A stretch of DNA of 64,000 nucleotides from Muraenolepis orangiensis (taxonomy: Eukaryota > Chordata > Actinopteri > Gadiformes > Muraenolepididae), in the NCBI GenBank assembly GCA_027704905.1, contig CM051005.1:24669203-24733202 (forward strand). Direction: 5' to 3'. Each line of letters begins with the position of its first letter. Within the stretch, counting starts at the first letter, position 1. Under the pieces are notes generated by a model. That model ran no database searches, had not been told where the DNA came from, and was given only the letters and a program-made list of their open reading frames with translations. Shown here piece by piece: positions 44,544-54,384 of the stretch. The translations under genes were made by a program, and so were the position numbers.

Positions 44544-46060
44544 CTACATTTTACTTGTCGAAGCCAGACACCTTTTGACTTTCACCAGCTTGTCCATATC
44601 GGGGGACAGTTGCTGGGCAGTGGCTATTTTCATTACATCATTTAAATGTCCGTGCGTCAGGCGGTTGCGCACTTTAGATTTATTGATATTCATCACGGAA
44701 AAGGCCTGCTCACATAAATATGTTGTCCCAAACATACAAAGTATTTTACCTGCAAAGGCCGTGAGCATTGGGTACTGTGGTGGCAAGGATTGATAGAACA
44801 CTTCGATTGCAACAGATGCGTAGGTATCTTTTAACGGGGCGCAACACTGCAGTTCTATCAGTTCCATTTGCATCGCCTCTGGGACCACGGAAGCGTCAAC
44901 GGTGAATGGAGAGCGAAAAAGCGAAAAGTCCTTTTCCAGTTCCGTAAAAACCGTGAATCGGTTGTCAAACTCATGCCTGAGTCCGGAAAGCAGGTTTGCA
45001 TACTTGTCCATACTCTGATGATTAACAGGCTGAGATTTTAGACAGGGGAAGTGAGCTGCATTGCGCTTGGAGAGCTGCGTCTGCCATAACACCAGTTTAC
45101 CTTGAAAAGCACGAACACTATCATAATACTCTGTGACGAGTTTGTTGCGGCCCTGCATAGTAACATTCAACACATTTAGGTGTTCCGTAATGTCCACTAA
45201 AAAGGCAAGATCCCTGGTCCATTCTGGGTCGTCCAATTGCACCACAGGCTTCCCTTTACCCTGCATGAACTCGGCTATCTCTGTTCGTAACTTGTAGAAA
45301 TGTTTCAGCACTGCGCCTCGGCTCAACCAACGCACATCGGTGTGATAGGGAAGGCCATGATGGATGTCGTTTTCCAATAAAAAAGCGGAAAATTGCCGGT
45401 GGTTAAGTCCTCTGGCTCTGATAAAATTCACAGTGTCAATAACAACACGCATGACATGGTCCATTTTCAGACTCTTGCAGCACAAAGCCTCCTGGTGCAG
45501 TATACAGTGAAAGTTCAAGAATACTTGCTCTGGATTAGCCGCATTTACCTTTTCTCTCAACTTCACAACTACTCCTGCCTTTCTTCCTATCATAGAAGGC
45601 GCACCGTCAGTAGCCACACTGACAGCGCGACTCCAGTCCACCTCCAGCTCGTCCAGGGCCCCGACAAGGCTATGAAACACGTCGTTAGCTGTGGTGGTGT
45701 CTGTCATTGGCACGACTGACACAAACTCCTCAGTGACATTCAGGGAAGCATCCACTCCGCGAATAAATATTGATAATTGGGCTACATCAGTCACGTCAGT
45801 GCTCTCGTCGAGAGCAATAGAGAATGCGATGAAGGACTTCACTTTGTCTTTTAGTTGACTTTTCAAATCACCAGAAAGTTCTTCTACTCTCTCCGTCACT
45901 GTAGGCCTCGATAAGCTTATGTTAGCTAAAGCTTGTCGCTTGTCAGGACAAACTAGCTCGGCTGCCTTCAGCATACAGGTCTTGACAAATGCACCCTCAG
46001 AGAAAGGCTTGGATGCCTTAGCAATTTCCCAAGCGATGATGTAGCTTGCCTTCACTGCCC
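44544..46060 (-). CDS. hAT transposase exon 2 (catalytic and dimerisation domains)
   Basis: After a TTTCAAG acceptor the frame is open for about 505 codons to TAG. Landmarks in order: AVKASYIIAWEIAKASKPFS; ALDESTDVTDVAQLSIF (first catalytic Asp region); ATDGAPSMIG (second); FHCILHQEALC (C-x2-H of the hAT insertion domain); YHTDVRWLSRG; and a C-terminal hATC dimerisation block FGTTYLCEQAFSVMNINKSKVRNRL. These match the transposase family that gave rise to vertebrate GTF2IRD2-type and ZBED-type genes. Length, order and lack of stops suggest a potentially functional protein apart from the exon 1 frameshift. It cuts and rejoins DNA in the nucleus. Confidence 0.93.
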
Positions 46061-46166
46061 CTTGAAATAAAATGAAATGTATTGTCATTATAGGTATAAC
46101 GAAATTGAGACACTCAGTTGAAGACAATATGTAGGCCTAAAATATATGTTTAAAAATAAAACTAAC

Positions 46167-46451
46167 CTTCGTGTGTATCTCGACATTTAGAGAATACGGC
46201 TTGCTGTTTCTGTAGCGATGATGCTAGCTCGTTAAGCTTTTGAGTCCGAAGTTGACCTGTGTACTCCCCGTATTTCTCGGCGTGGGTCTCGTAGTGTCGT
46301 TTGATATTGTACTCCTTTGCTACAGCCACTTGTTGCGAACAAATAAGACACACCGGTTTGCCTCCTACTTCCCAAAAAAAAAATTGTTTTTCCATCTCTC
46401 CTGAAAGATTCGGCCTTCAGTGTCGACCTTCCTCCTCTTTGATAACGCCAT
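46167..46451 (-). CDS. hAT transposase exon 1 (BED zinc finger), one-base frameshift
   Basis: The probable start is ATG at 46451-46449, giving MALSKRRKVDTEGRIFQERW, the usual N-terminus of GTF2IRD2/ZBED-like hAT transposases. The BED finger follows (FFFWEVGGKPVCLICSQQ...NIKRHYETHAEKY: C-x2-C and H-x4-H). A run of ten T (sense strand) splits the frame between KNN and FFFWEV; eleven would keep it open. The exon ends GAAG/GTTAGT, phase 1, matching exon 2. The single homopolymer difference may be a true mutation or a sequencing error. Confidence 0.85.
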
Positions 46452-46725
46452 CTTAATCTTTGATCTCAATCAGCACTACCGGCGCTGCTGCAGCTGAAGC
46501 GGGAAGCAGCAACAGACCAACTGACGGATTCCACCGAAAATGTAAAACATTAAAAAAATAAGAAATCAAAAAAATTGATGAAAATAAAATTAAAATAAAA
46601 AATAGACAAACATAAAATAAAAAAATACATTCTCCCCTTATCACCTGAGGGCCGGATGTGACGGACATCCGGGCCGGATGCGGCCCGCGGGCCGTAACCC
46701 TGGCATCCCTGCTGTACACTAACAA

Positions 46726-47228
46726 CTGGGGATGCCCCGATTGGTCGCTGATCATTATTGGCCGATATTCACTCTAAACTGATCGATCGAGCTCTCGAAA
46801 ACGACGCCGATCAGATAGCGCAAAATACATGAGACTTTTATCGGTGCGCGAAAAAATTTAATGCAACGTGTGTGTAAAGCAGAAATGCCGGCAGCACTGC
46901 CAAAAGCTACCGGTAATTAATGATCAATCATATTGGGCTCCTAGATGATTTTCCATGTGTGTGTTTTAATCTGCTTGCTCACTGACTGCAGTGATTTGAT
47001 TGGTTGAGTAGCTTCACGTGAGATGATGATATTGTGATATATATTATATTTTTTGCAATGCATTTCATAATAGTGACTTGTATTGCGCTTAATAGTAATT
47101 AAATATATAATACTACACAATATAACTTGAAATGGAAGATCCCCATAGCCCCCACCCACTATGCAATCAGTATCGGCTGATTCTGGTGATCGGTGATCGC
47201 CCCCCAAAACCCTGAAAAGAGCATCCCT
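46726..47228. mobile_element. Non-autonomous hAT element abutting the complete hAT
   Basis: Ends CTGGGGATGC and GCATCCCT are near-inverse, and the 8-mer ACTAACAA flanks both sides exactly (46718-46725; 47229-47236). The left duplication shares two bases with that of the neighbouring transposon, so the two insertions are back-to-back. The 503-bp body is an internally deleted form of the elements at 40691 and 41951. Confidence 0.88.
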
Positions 47229-47329
47229 ACTAACAACATTCCTGATTTCCAATCAAAACATTGATAACAAGGTATTTTTCCTTATTGTGGAAAGGATCTT
47301 ATGTGGAATGCAGACCTACCTGCAGCTAG

Positions 47330-47392
47330 GGCTGCAACTAACGATTATTTTGGTAGTCGACTAATCTAACGATTATTTCTGTCACACCCTCC
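47330..47392. mobile_element. Fragment of a common fish DNA-element end (AGGGCTGCAACTAACG)
   Basis: AGGGCTGCAACTAACGATTA followed by GTCGACTAATC resembles the end of a widespread fish hAT-like family. The far end is not visible; 47393-47736 is otherwise AT-rich and unassigned. Confidence 0.5.
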
Positions 47393-47736
47393 ATCTCTGC
47401 TTCCTGTGGGCGCGGCTCCTTTTCCGGGCTCCAGTGCATGTTTTACCTCACTTGCTCAGTCTGCACACCTGTGAATGTCACCCTGTTGTCCCTCTGCCTT
47501 AACATAACATGATCCCATAGCAAATTAAAATAATGACTCGTGAAACATTTGAATTTGGAAATTAAGCTACTTGCTTAATCAAATGTATTTGAATAACATA
47601 AATACAATAATCAATCATAATGAAAACAAAATAAATAAATTAAATAATACAAATTAAAGTGCAAGTTTAAATGTAAAGATAATGTGCAAATAATGTTTTA
47701 AAAGTAAGTCAAAGTAGCAGCCTCTGCCCCAGCACC

Positions 47737-48345
47737 GCGGTTCTGTTGGGGCTGTTAACCTGGTCCAGGAGGGTGACGTGGATCCACTCACTAGGTTCTG
47801 TTGGGGCTGTTAACCTGGTCCAGGAGGGTGACGTGGATCCACTCACTAGGTTCTGTTGGGGCTGTTAACCTGGTCCAGGAGGGTGACGTGGATCCACTCA
47901 CTAGGTTCTGTTGAGGCTGTTAACCTGGTCCAGGAGGGTGACGTGGATCCACTCACTAGGTTCTGTTGGGGCTGTTAACCTGGTCCAGGAGGGTGACGTG
48001 GATCCACTCACTTGGTTCTGTTGGGGCTGTTAACCTGGTCCAGGAGGGTGACGTGGATCCACTCACTAGGTTCTGGTGGGGCTGTTAACCTGGTCCAGGA
48101 GGGTGACGTGGATCCACTCACTAGGTTCTGTTGGGGCTGTTAACCTGGTCCAGGAGGGTGACGTGGATCCACTCACTAGGTTCTGTTGGGGCTGTTAACC
48201 TGGTCCATGAGGGTGACGTGGATCCACTCACTAGGTTCTGTTGGGGCTGTTAACCTGGTCCAGGAGGGTGACGTGGATCCACTCACTAGGTTCTGTTGGG
48301 GCTGTTAACCTGGTCCAGGAGGGTGACGTGGATCCACTCACTAGG
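47737..48345 (+). repeat. 55-bp minisatellite, about 11 copies
   Basis: Highly homogeneous unit starting GGTTCTGTTGGGGCTGTTAA and including GGTCCAGGAGGGTGACGTGG. Copies differ by single bases only, implying recent expansion. On the minus strand the last unit continues as an open LLEMVEPSEWIHVTLLDQVN stretch after a CTACAG, but 55 is not a multiple of three, so the array cannot be coding throughout. Confidence 0.95.
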
Positions 48346-48762
48346 CTCCACCATCTCCAACAGCTGTAGGGGGAGAGGAGGATGAGTCAGATCAGAGACT
48401 TCTAGGTCTTTTGTTTGCTGTGTGTGAGTGAGGAGCTGAACGTTGGCACTAGCTAACATCAGCTAGCTATCTTAACTTGGCTAATTAATACTAGTCTGCA
48501 AAAACACGACACTCGGACTCGGTGCTAAGTGACGGAGCTGTAAACATCGGTAGTCTAGCCAAGCTCTAGTGTGCTCTACTACGCTGTAAGCTTGGCACTG
48601 TTTAGCTAACGTTACATACAGCTCGTTGGTGGACACGCAGCCTCAACATAACTGAAATAGCGTTTGCTTAGCAAGCATTATCCATGAGACGTTCTGTTTT
48701 CCAACATGTAAGCTAACGTAAACATGACAATACTATGGCTAACTAGCTCAATCTTACCCATG
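48346..48762. other. Spacer with GCTAACGTTA-type words
   Basis: No ORF or repeat unit. GCTAGCTATC, GCTAACGTTACATACAGC and similar words, often seen near fish promoters, are frequent. It lies between the minisatellite and a BED-finger remnant. Confidence 0.35.
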
Positions 48763-48978
48763 ATCCGAAGTAGCAGTCATCACGGTTCCAGGGTGCTTGC
48801 ATTTCAAATGCTCGTGCATCGCTGTAGTGCTGCTGTGGAATGCCAATTGCAATGCACTTATATACAAAAAACAATATACAATAATTCGGAACTTTTTTAA
48901 CCGCCGTCCATCGGCTGGGTTTGCAGGGCTGGCTATCAATGGCTGCCATGTCACTAAGATATTTTCAGAAGGAGGCAA
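48763..48978 (-). pseudogene. BED zinc-finger exon remnant
   Basis: The minus strand reads FHSSTTAMHEHLKCKHPGTV, the His-containing half of a BED finger as in ZBED/hAT transposases, ending at a good donor ATGG/GTAAGA. The first Cys pair upstream is damaged and split between frames. No downstream catalytic exon is seen to the left. Confidence 0.6.
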
Positions 48979-48986
48979 GAATAAAA

Positions 48987-50669
48987 TTCCACTTTTTTTC
49001 CACCAAAATAAATCTCACCACAATATAAACGGCATATATACCTATTTATATATATATATGAATATTTATATATATTAATAGGAATGATAACTTTCTAAAT
49101 ATTATACTTGCCGGTTAAAAATAGTCGTGGTCAGGGGACGCCTCCTCCAGGGCAGACACCTCTGCAGACAGCTGGTCACGCCAGGGAGTACCACTTACTT
49201 CCTCCAAATCATCCTCCCCCTCATCCTCAGGCTCCTCCTCCCCAGGCTCATCCTCCGGGGGCATGATGTCACCAGCCCCTAGGCAGATGTTGTGGAGGAT
49301 GGCACATTGTTCAAACAAAAGTATACTTCCTGCTAAATAATAATGCCTCCTGTGTGATTAACTGTTATCCAGTATTGTAAAAAGATTCTGTTGAATGATT
49401 ACTTACCTGAGGTACGAAGGTGTGGTTCACCTCCAGCGCTTGCAGGAAGATGGCCGAAACCTCGTCTTCATCATCCCAAAGGCACGCTCTATAATGGAGC
49501 GTGCCCTGGAATGATGGCCATTAAAGCGCTGGGCAGCCACACCTCGAATGGGCCTCTTGTAGGGAGTGATGAGGGGGAGGGGTTGTTGGAGGCACGGGTA
49601 CCCGCCATCTGCAAGAATAAAGTGCCCTGGAGGAGGGTACACTGACTCCTTGTACAGTGGGCTGTGCCGGAGTACCCTAGCATCATGCACTGACCCGGGC
49701 CAGCCCACGTATGTGTCGATGAAGAGCCCCTGATGGTCACAAACTGCCTGCAGAGTAATGGATGCAAATAATTTCCGATTGACGTAGCACCGACGTCCAG
49801 GGCCGCCTGGTGGCACGATGCGGACATGGCAGCCGTCGATTGCGCCACCTGCCTTGTTGAAGGCCCTGTGTCTTGCCAGCCCTGCAAACCCACGGCAAAT
49901 AGCCTCCAGGTCTTCCGGCGTCTTTGGCAGATAGATTACAACATCTCGAAAGTGTCCACCACCTCCTCAGTGACCCTATGGACGATGCGGTGGACAGTGG
50001 TGCGAGGCATCGCGAAGACCCTGGAGACCACCCTGTACGATGTTCCACTTGATAGCCAGAAGAGGAACACCAGGGTCTCCATTGTGGCACCCCACCCGTG
50101 TCTCCGTTCCTGGCTTAGCAGAGTCATAAGTACAGCCAGGGCCTCCCTGCTCAGCCGAAAGTCAGGCCGAGTGTCCTCGTCGTTAAAAAAACAGAGGAGC
50201 ACAGGGACATTGACATTGATTCTCGTGTACATTCTTGGCTGTTACGGGAAAGGTGACAACAAATGGTTAGATAAACAGCGACATACTGGAGAGCTTAGAC
50301 AGATCAGGCTTAAAGGCTATCTATCTATCATCAGTCTACTCGATCTATAACAAAACAATTTGGTATATCAAAGTGTAATATATGAAAGTATGGTTAAGGT
50401 TAAGGTTTTCCAAATACAATAAATGATATTGTCAAAGTTTACTTACATTAGCCATATAAACTACGTTAGCTAACTTGTCTAAATTGTTGCTTTGTTAACT
50501 TTTTCACTTTAATGTTCGCTTTACACCACTTTACCAAGATTAACAAATCTTTATTTACCTGCCCATGGTTGTCTCTTAGCCGAAATAATAACAAACGTCG
50601 ACGCCGGCGGTGAAACTCCAGCTCCTTAAGTTCATTACTTAAAAGTACTACTGAAACCAATTGCAAATC
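48987..50669 (-). mobile_element. Harbinger tandem array, unit 1
   Basis: Leftmost unit of the five-unit head-to-tail array. It is 1683 bp long, 26 bp shorter than the 1709-bp consensus: it has lost 6 bp in the acidic region of exon 3 and about 20 bp over the exon 3 acceptor (near 49300). The left boundary lies at TTCCACTTTTTTTCC, the same words found at internal junctions. Confidence 0.93.
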
Positions 50670-50675
50670 TTCCAC
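49115..50675 (-). pseudogene. HARBI1-like transposase, unit 1 (dead, exon 3 acceptor lost)
   Basis: Exon positions are about 50675-50559, 50238-49407 and 49295-49115. It has the shared frameshifts described for unit 4 and in addition lacks the CAG/GTCATAACATG acceptor segment, so exon 3 cannot be spliced normally. A Cys in the N-terminal block (VLLCFFND) replaces Arg of the other units. Confidence 0.88.
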
Positions 50676-52272
50676 TTTTTTTCCACCAAAATAAATCTCA
50701 CCACAATATAAACGGCATATATACCTATTTATATATATATATGAATATTTATATATATTAATAGGAATGATAACTTTCTAAATATTATACTTGCCGGTTA
50801 ACAATAGTCGTGGTCAGGGGGCGCCTCCTCCAGGGCAGACACCTCTGCAGACAGCTGCTCACGCCAGGGAGTACCACTTACTTCCTCCAAATCATCCTCC
50901 CCCTCATCCTCATCCTCGGGCTCCTCCTCCCCAGGCTCATCCTCCGGGGGCATGATGTCACCAGCCCCTAGGCAGATGTTGTGGAGGATGGCACATGTTA
51001 TGACCTGAAAAAACATTGTTCAAACAAAAGTATACTTCCTGCTAAATAATAATGCCTCCTGTGTGATTAACTGTTATCCAGTATTGTAAAAAGATTCTGT
51101 TGAATGATTACTTACCTGAGGTACGAAGGTGTGGTTCACCTCCAGCGCTTGCAGGAAGATGGCCGAAACCTCGTCTTCATCATCCCAAAGGCACGCTCTA
51201 TAATGGAGCGTGCCCTGGAATGATGGCCATTAAAGCGCTGGGCAGCCACACCTCGAATGGGCCTCTTGTAGGGAGTGATGAGGGGTAGGGGTTGTTGGAG
51301 GCACGGGTACCCGCCATCTGCAAGAATAAAGTGCCCTGGAGGAGGGTACACTGACTCCTTGTACAGTGGGCTGTGCCGGAGTACCCTAGCGTCATGCACT
51401 GACCCGGGCCAGCCCACGTATGTGTCGATGAAGAGCCCCTGATGGTCACAAACTGCCTGCAGAGTAATGGATGCAAATAATTTCCGATTTACGTAGCACC
51501 GACGTCCAGGGCCGCCTGGTGGCACGATGCGGACATGGCAGCCGTCGATTGCGCCACCTGCCTTGTTGAAGGCCCTGTGTCTTGCCAGCCCTGCAAACCC
51601 ACGGCAAATAGCCTCCAGGTCTTCCGGCGTCTTTGGCAGATAGATTACAACATCTCGAAAGTGTCCACCACCTCCTCAGTGACCCTATGGACCAGGGGTT
51701 CCCAACCTTTTTCACCCAGAGCCCCCCCAAATGACTCCTGTTGGAATTTGCGCACCCCCCCCGGAATTTGTGCACCCCCCCCCCCCCCCAAACTTTGAAA
51801 CTTTAATTGCTACAACTACTGTCACAAACTGGATGAATGTAAAGTATTTCGTTAAAGGAGGATGAAAGCGTAATTAAGGAGCACTATTGGAGTGACTTTG
51901 ATGGGTATTGGACTCGGGATTATTTCATTTGGATGCCCGCTGTATGAATAAATTAAAGTGGAAACAATTCGCAAAGAGATGAAACTGTTTAAAACACATA
52001 CTCAAAGTAAGCCGGATTTTGCCGATGTGTTTATGTGGATTCAAAAGTCGTAAAATAATCTACAAAATGGAGGATACCGATTTGATCGGAGCAACTGTGA
52101 CAAATAATCCAACTGAAACCGACACCTTACGCGCAGAAGAAACATTTCTATTAAAGAAAAAATGATACATTTCTGTCTTTTTATGCCTTTATTAGCTACT
52201 AACTTGCAATTGTATGCATCATATTTATTTAAAATTTCGAAGAACAGGACACTTCAAAATAATAGACTATGC

Positions 52273-52997
52273 CTAATAAAAAGAATCCACTGCAGTAAAA
52301 ATGTCCTCACCCCGGGTGGTAGTGGTAAGGTTGACTGACATAAGAATGTCCTGCTTCAAATCTTCCCCATCGATATATTGCACATAAACGATGAGCACAG
52401 CCTCGTCTGCTACAGTTGTAGTTTCATCAAGTTGTATGGCAAATGGCCCCTTTCCAAGCTTTTCGAGCAGCTGCAGCTCGCAGTTACTTGCCATCTTGTC
52501 AATTCTGTCTTTCACCGTATTGTTTGACAGTGGTACAGTTTTTAGCTTCTCCGCCACCTGCGGGCCGCACAGTTTCTCAACCATTTTAATGCAAGCTGGC
52601 TTAATGAGCTGCTCGCCAATGTTGTGCGGTTTCTTTGCCTTTGCTATTAAAAGTGCACATTCAAAAGAGGCCTCGTGGCCTTCTGTACATCGCTGCCAAC
52701 CCTAACAAACTGTTGTTTCTTTATGAAAAAGTCCCGATCACGCCCGACCGTTTCTGGGTGCATGGTCTGTTGGTGTCTCTTCATTTTGCAGGGTTTCATG
52801 CTGTCGTTGGCTAGCTTCTCTCTGCATATCACACACTCTGGGCGGGTTTTGTCCGTTCCCTCCATGAAACCTAAGTTAAGATAGCTCTCTAGGTAGGTCC
52901 TCATTTTCTTTTTGATTGCAGATGAGCTGTCATTCTGCCTTTGTGTTTGCACAATTGTTAAAATGCAGCCAAATGCTGCTTCTTTTCCTACTTTCAC
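52273..52997 (-). pseudogene. ZBED5/SCAND3-like hAT transposase N-terminal fragment
   Basis: One frame (52997-52647) reads KKKMRTYLESYLNLGFMEG...PECVICREKLANDSMKPCKMKRHQQTMHPE, a BED finger with C-x2-C and H-x4-H. A second (52584-52273) reads VEKLCGPQVAEKLKTVPLS...RIDKMA...FAIQLDETTTVADEAVLIVYV, the first catalytic Asp region. The central and C-terminal domains, including hATC, are missing, so it is a non-autonomous derivative. Confidence 0.85.
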
Positions 52998-53159
52998 TCA
53001 TCTTATTAGCGCGACGCAAACTGACACTTCCCCGTGTGTTCTCCTCTCGCTCTGTTCAGCTATCAGCACTGAGCACGCGCCGCCCCTCCTCCTTATCTAT
53101 CCTCACGTGATGCACAGCATGCGCGTGACATTCAGTCACTGCATGTACGCGGAGCACCC

Positions 53160-53270
53160 GTAACAAAATCAATAACGGCTCGTTCGCGGGTGCGAGCCGG
53201 CTCCCGTCGTTCACTAAAAAGAGCCGGCTCTTTGAGCCGGCTCGTTCGCGACCGACACATCACTACTCTC
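53160..53270. repeat. GC-rich inverted stretch (GAGCCGGCTC)n
   Basis: Several GAGCCGGCTC/GCCGGCTC palindromes occur in 80 bp inside the hAT; a 45-bp stretch (CTCTCTAGGTAGGTCCTCAT...) is also repeated at 52885 and 53266. This looks like a nested small insertion with a target duplication, ends undefined. Confidence 0.45.
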
Positions 53271-54384
53271 TAGGTAGGTCCTCATTTTCTTTTTGATTGC
53301 AGATGAGCTGTCATCTCCTTTACGTTTTTCAGACATTTTTAGACAAAATATTCACCTTATGAAGTTGGTCGCTAGCTAGCAAGCACAGCAAACTGTTACT
53401 ACTACAGAAGCTGACACAGTCACGTCAATGTTGGCGCGAATCGGAGGAGTATCAGATTAATTTGTAGAATTTTTATTAAAATTAATTAATCAATAAATTT
53501 CTATATTTTATTGTAATGTAGAGACAAGGCTTTTAGCGACAATCATGTATGCGTTACAATTATATGTAAAAAACTTTAAAAAACTTAAAAAAATAAAAAA
53601 ATATATCGAAATATGATATTAGGCCTCAAATCATCTGAGGCCTGGCGCCCCCCTGCGATCTTTGGCGCCCCCCCAGGTTGGGAACCACTGCTATGGACGA
53701 TGCGGTGGACAGTGGTGCGAGGCATCGCGAAGACCCTGGAGACCACCCTGTACGATGTTCCACTTGATAGCCAGAAGAGGAACACCAGGGTCTCCATTGT
53801 GGCACCCCACCCGTGTCTCCGTTCCTGGCTTAGCAGCGTCATAAGTACAGCCAGGGCCTCCCTGCTCAGCCGAAAGTCAGGCCGAGTGTCCTCGTCGTTA
53901 AAAAAACGGAGGAGCACAGGGACATTGACATTGATTCTCGTGTACATTCTTGGCTGTTACGGGAAAGGTGACAACAAATGGTTAGATAAACAGCGACATA
54001 CTGGAGAGCTTAGACAGATCAGGCTTAAAGGCTATCTATCTATCATCAGTCTACTCGATCTATAACAAAACAATTTGGTATATCAAAGTGTAATATATGA
54101 AAGTATGGTTAAGGTTAAGGTTTTCCAAATACAATAAATGATATTGTCAAAGTTTACTTACATTAGCCATATAAACTACGTTAGCTAACTTGTCTAAATT
54201 GTTGCTTTGTTAACTTTTTCACTTTAATGTTCGCTTTACACCACTTTACCAAGATTAACAAATCTTTATTTACCTGCCCATGGTTGTCTCTTAGCCGAAA
54301 TAATAACAAACGTCGACGCCGGCGGTGAAACTCCAGCTCCTTAAGTTCATTACTTAAAAGTACTACTGAAACCAATTGCAAATC

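Larger units (their letters stand above)
43840..46711 (-). mobile_element. Complete autonomous-type hAT transposon
   Basis: Terminal repeats CAGGGATGCCAGGGT (left) and ACCCTGGCATCCCTG (right) are exact inverses. The 8-mer CTGTACAC flanks both ends exactly (43832-43839; 46712-46719). The 2872-bp element carries a two-exon transposase on the minus strand. Intact ends, a perfect target duplication and an almost open ORF indicate recent insertion. Confidence 0.95.
51693..53690 (-). mobile_element. hAT (Charlie-like) insertion inside array unit 2
   Basis: Ends CAGGGGTTCCCAACCT and AGGTTGGGAACCACTG are near-exact inverses, and CTATGGAC flanks both sides exactly (51685-51692; 53691-53698). The duplicated octamer is host transposase sequence, proving the hAT arrived after the unit formed. 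The 1998-bp element is internally deleted relative to an autonomous copy. Poly-C near 51770 and the TIR resemble those at 62945. Confidence 0.96.
50670..54384 (-). mobile_element. Harbinger tandem array, unit 2 (split by a hAT)
   Basis: Carries the hAT insertion 51693-53690 with its 8-bp duplication. Removing the insertion and one duplicate restores the 1709-bp period. Otherwise nearly identical to units 3-5. Confidence 0.95.

Noticed and set aside
49826..50350. 174-codon plus-strand ORF repeated in array units (starts MAAVDCATCLVEGPVSC)
   Set aside because: It is antisense to transposase exon 2 and repeated only because the units are. No family signature is seen and the sense strand explains the constraint.
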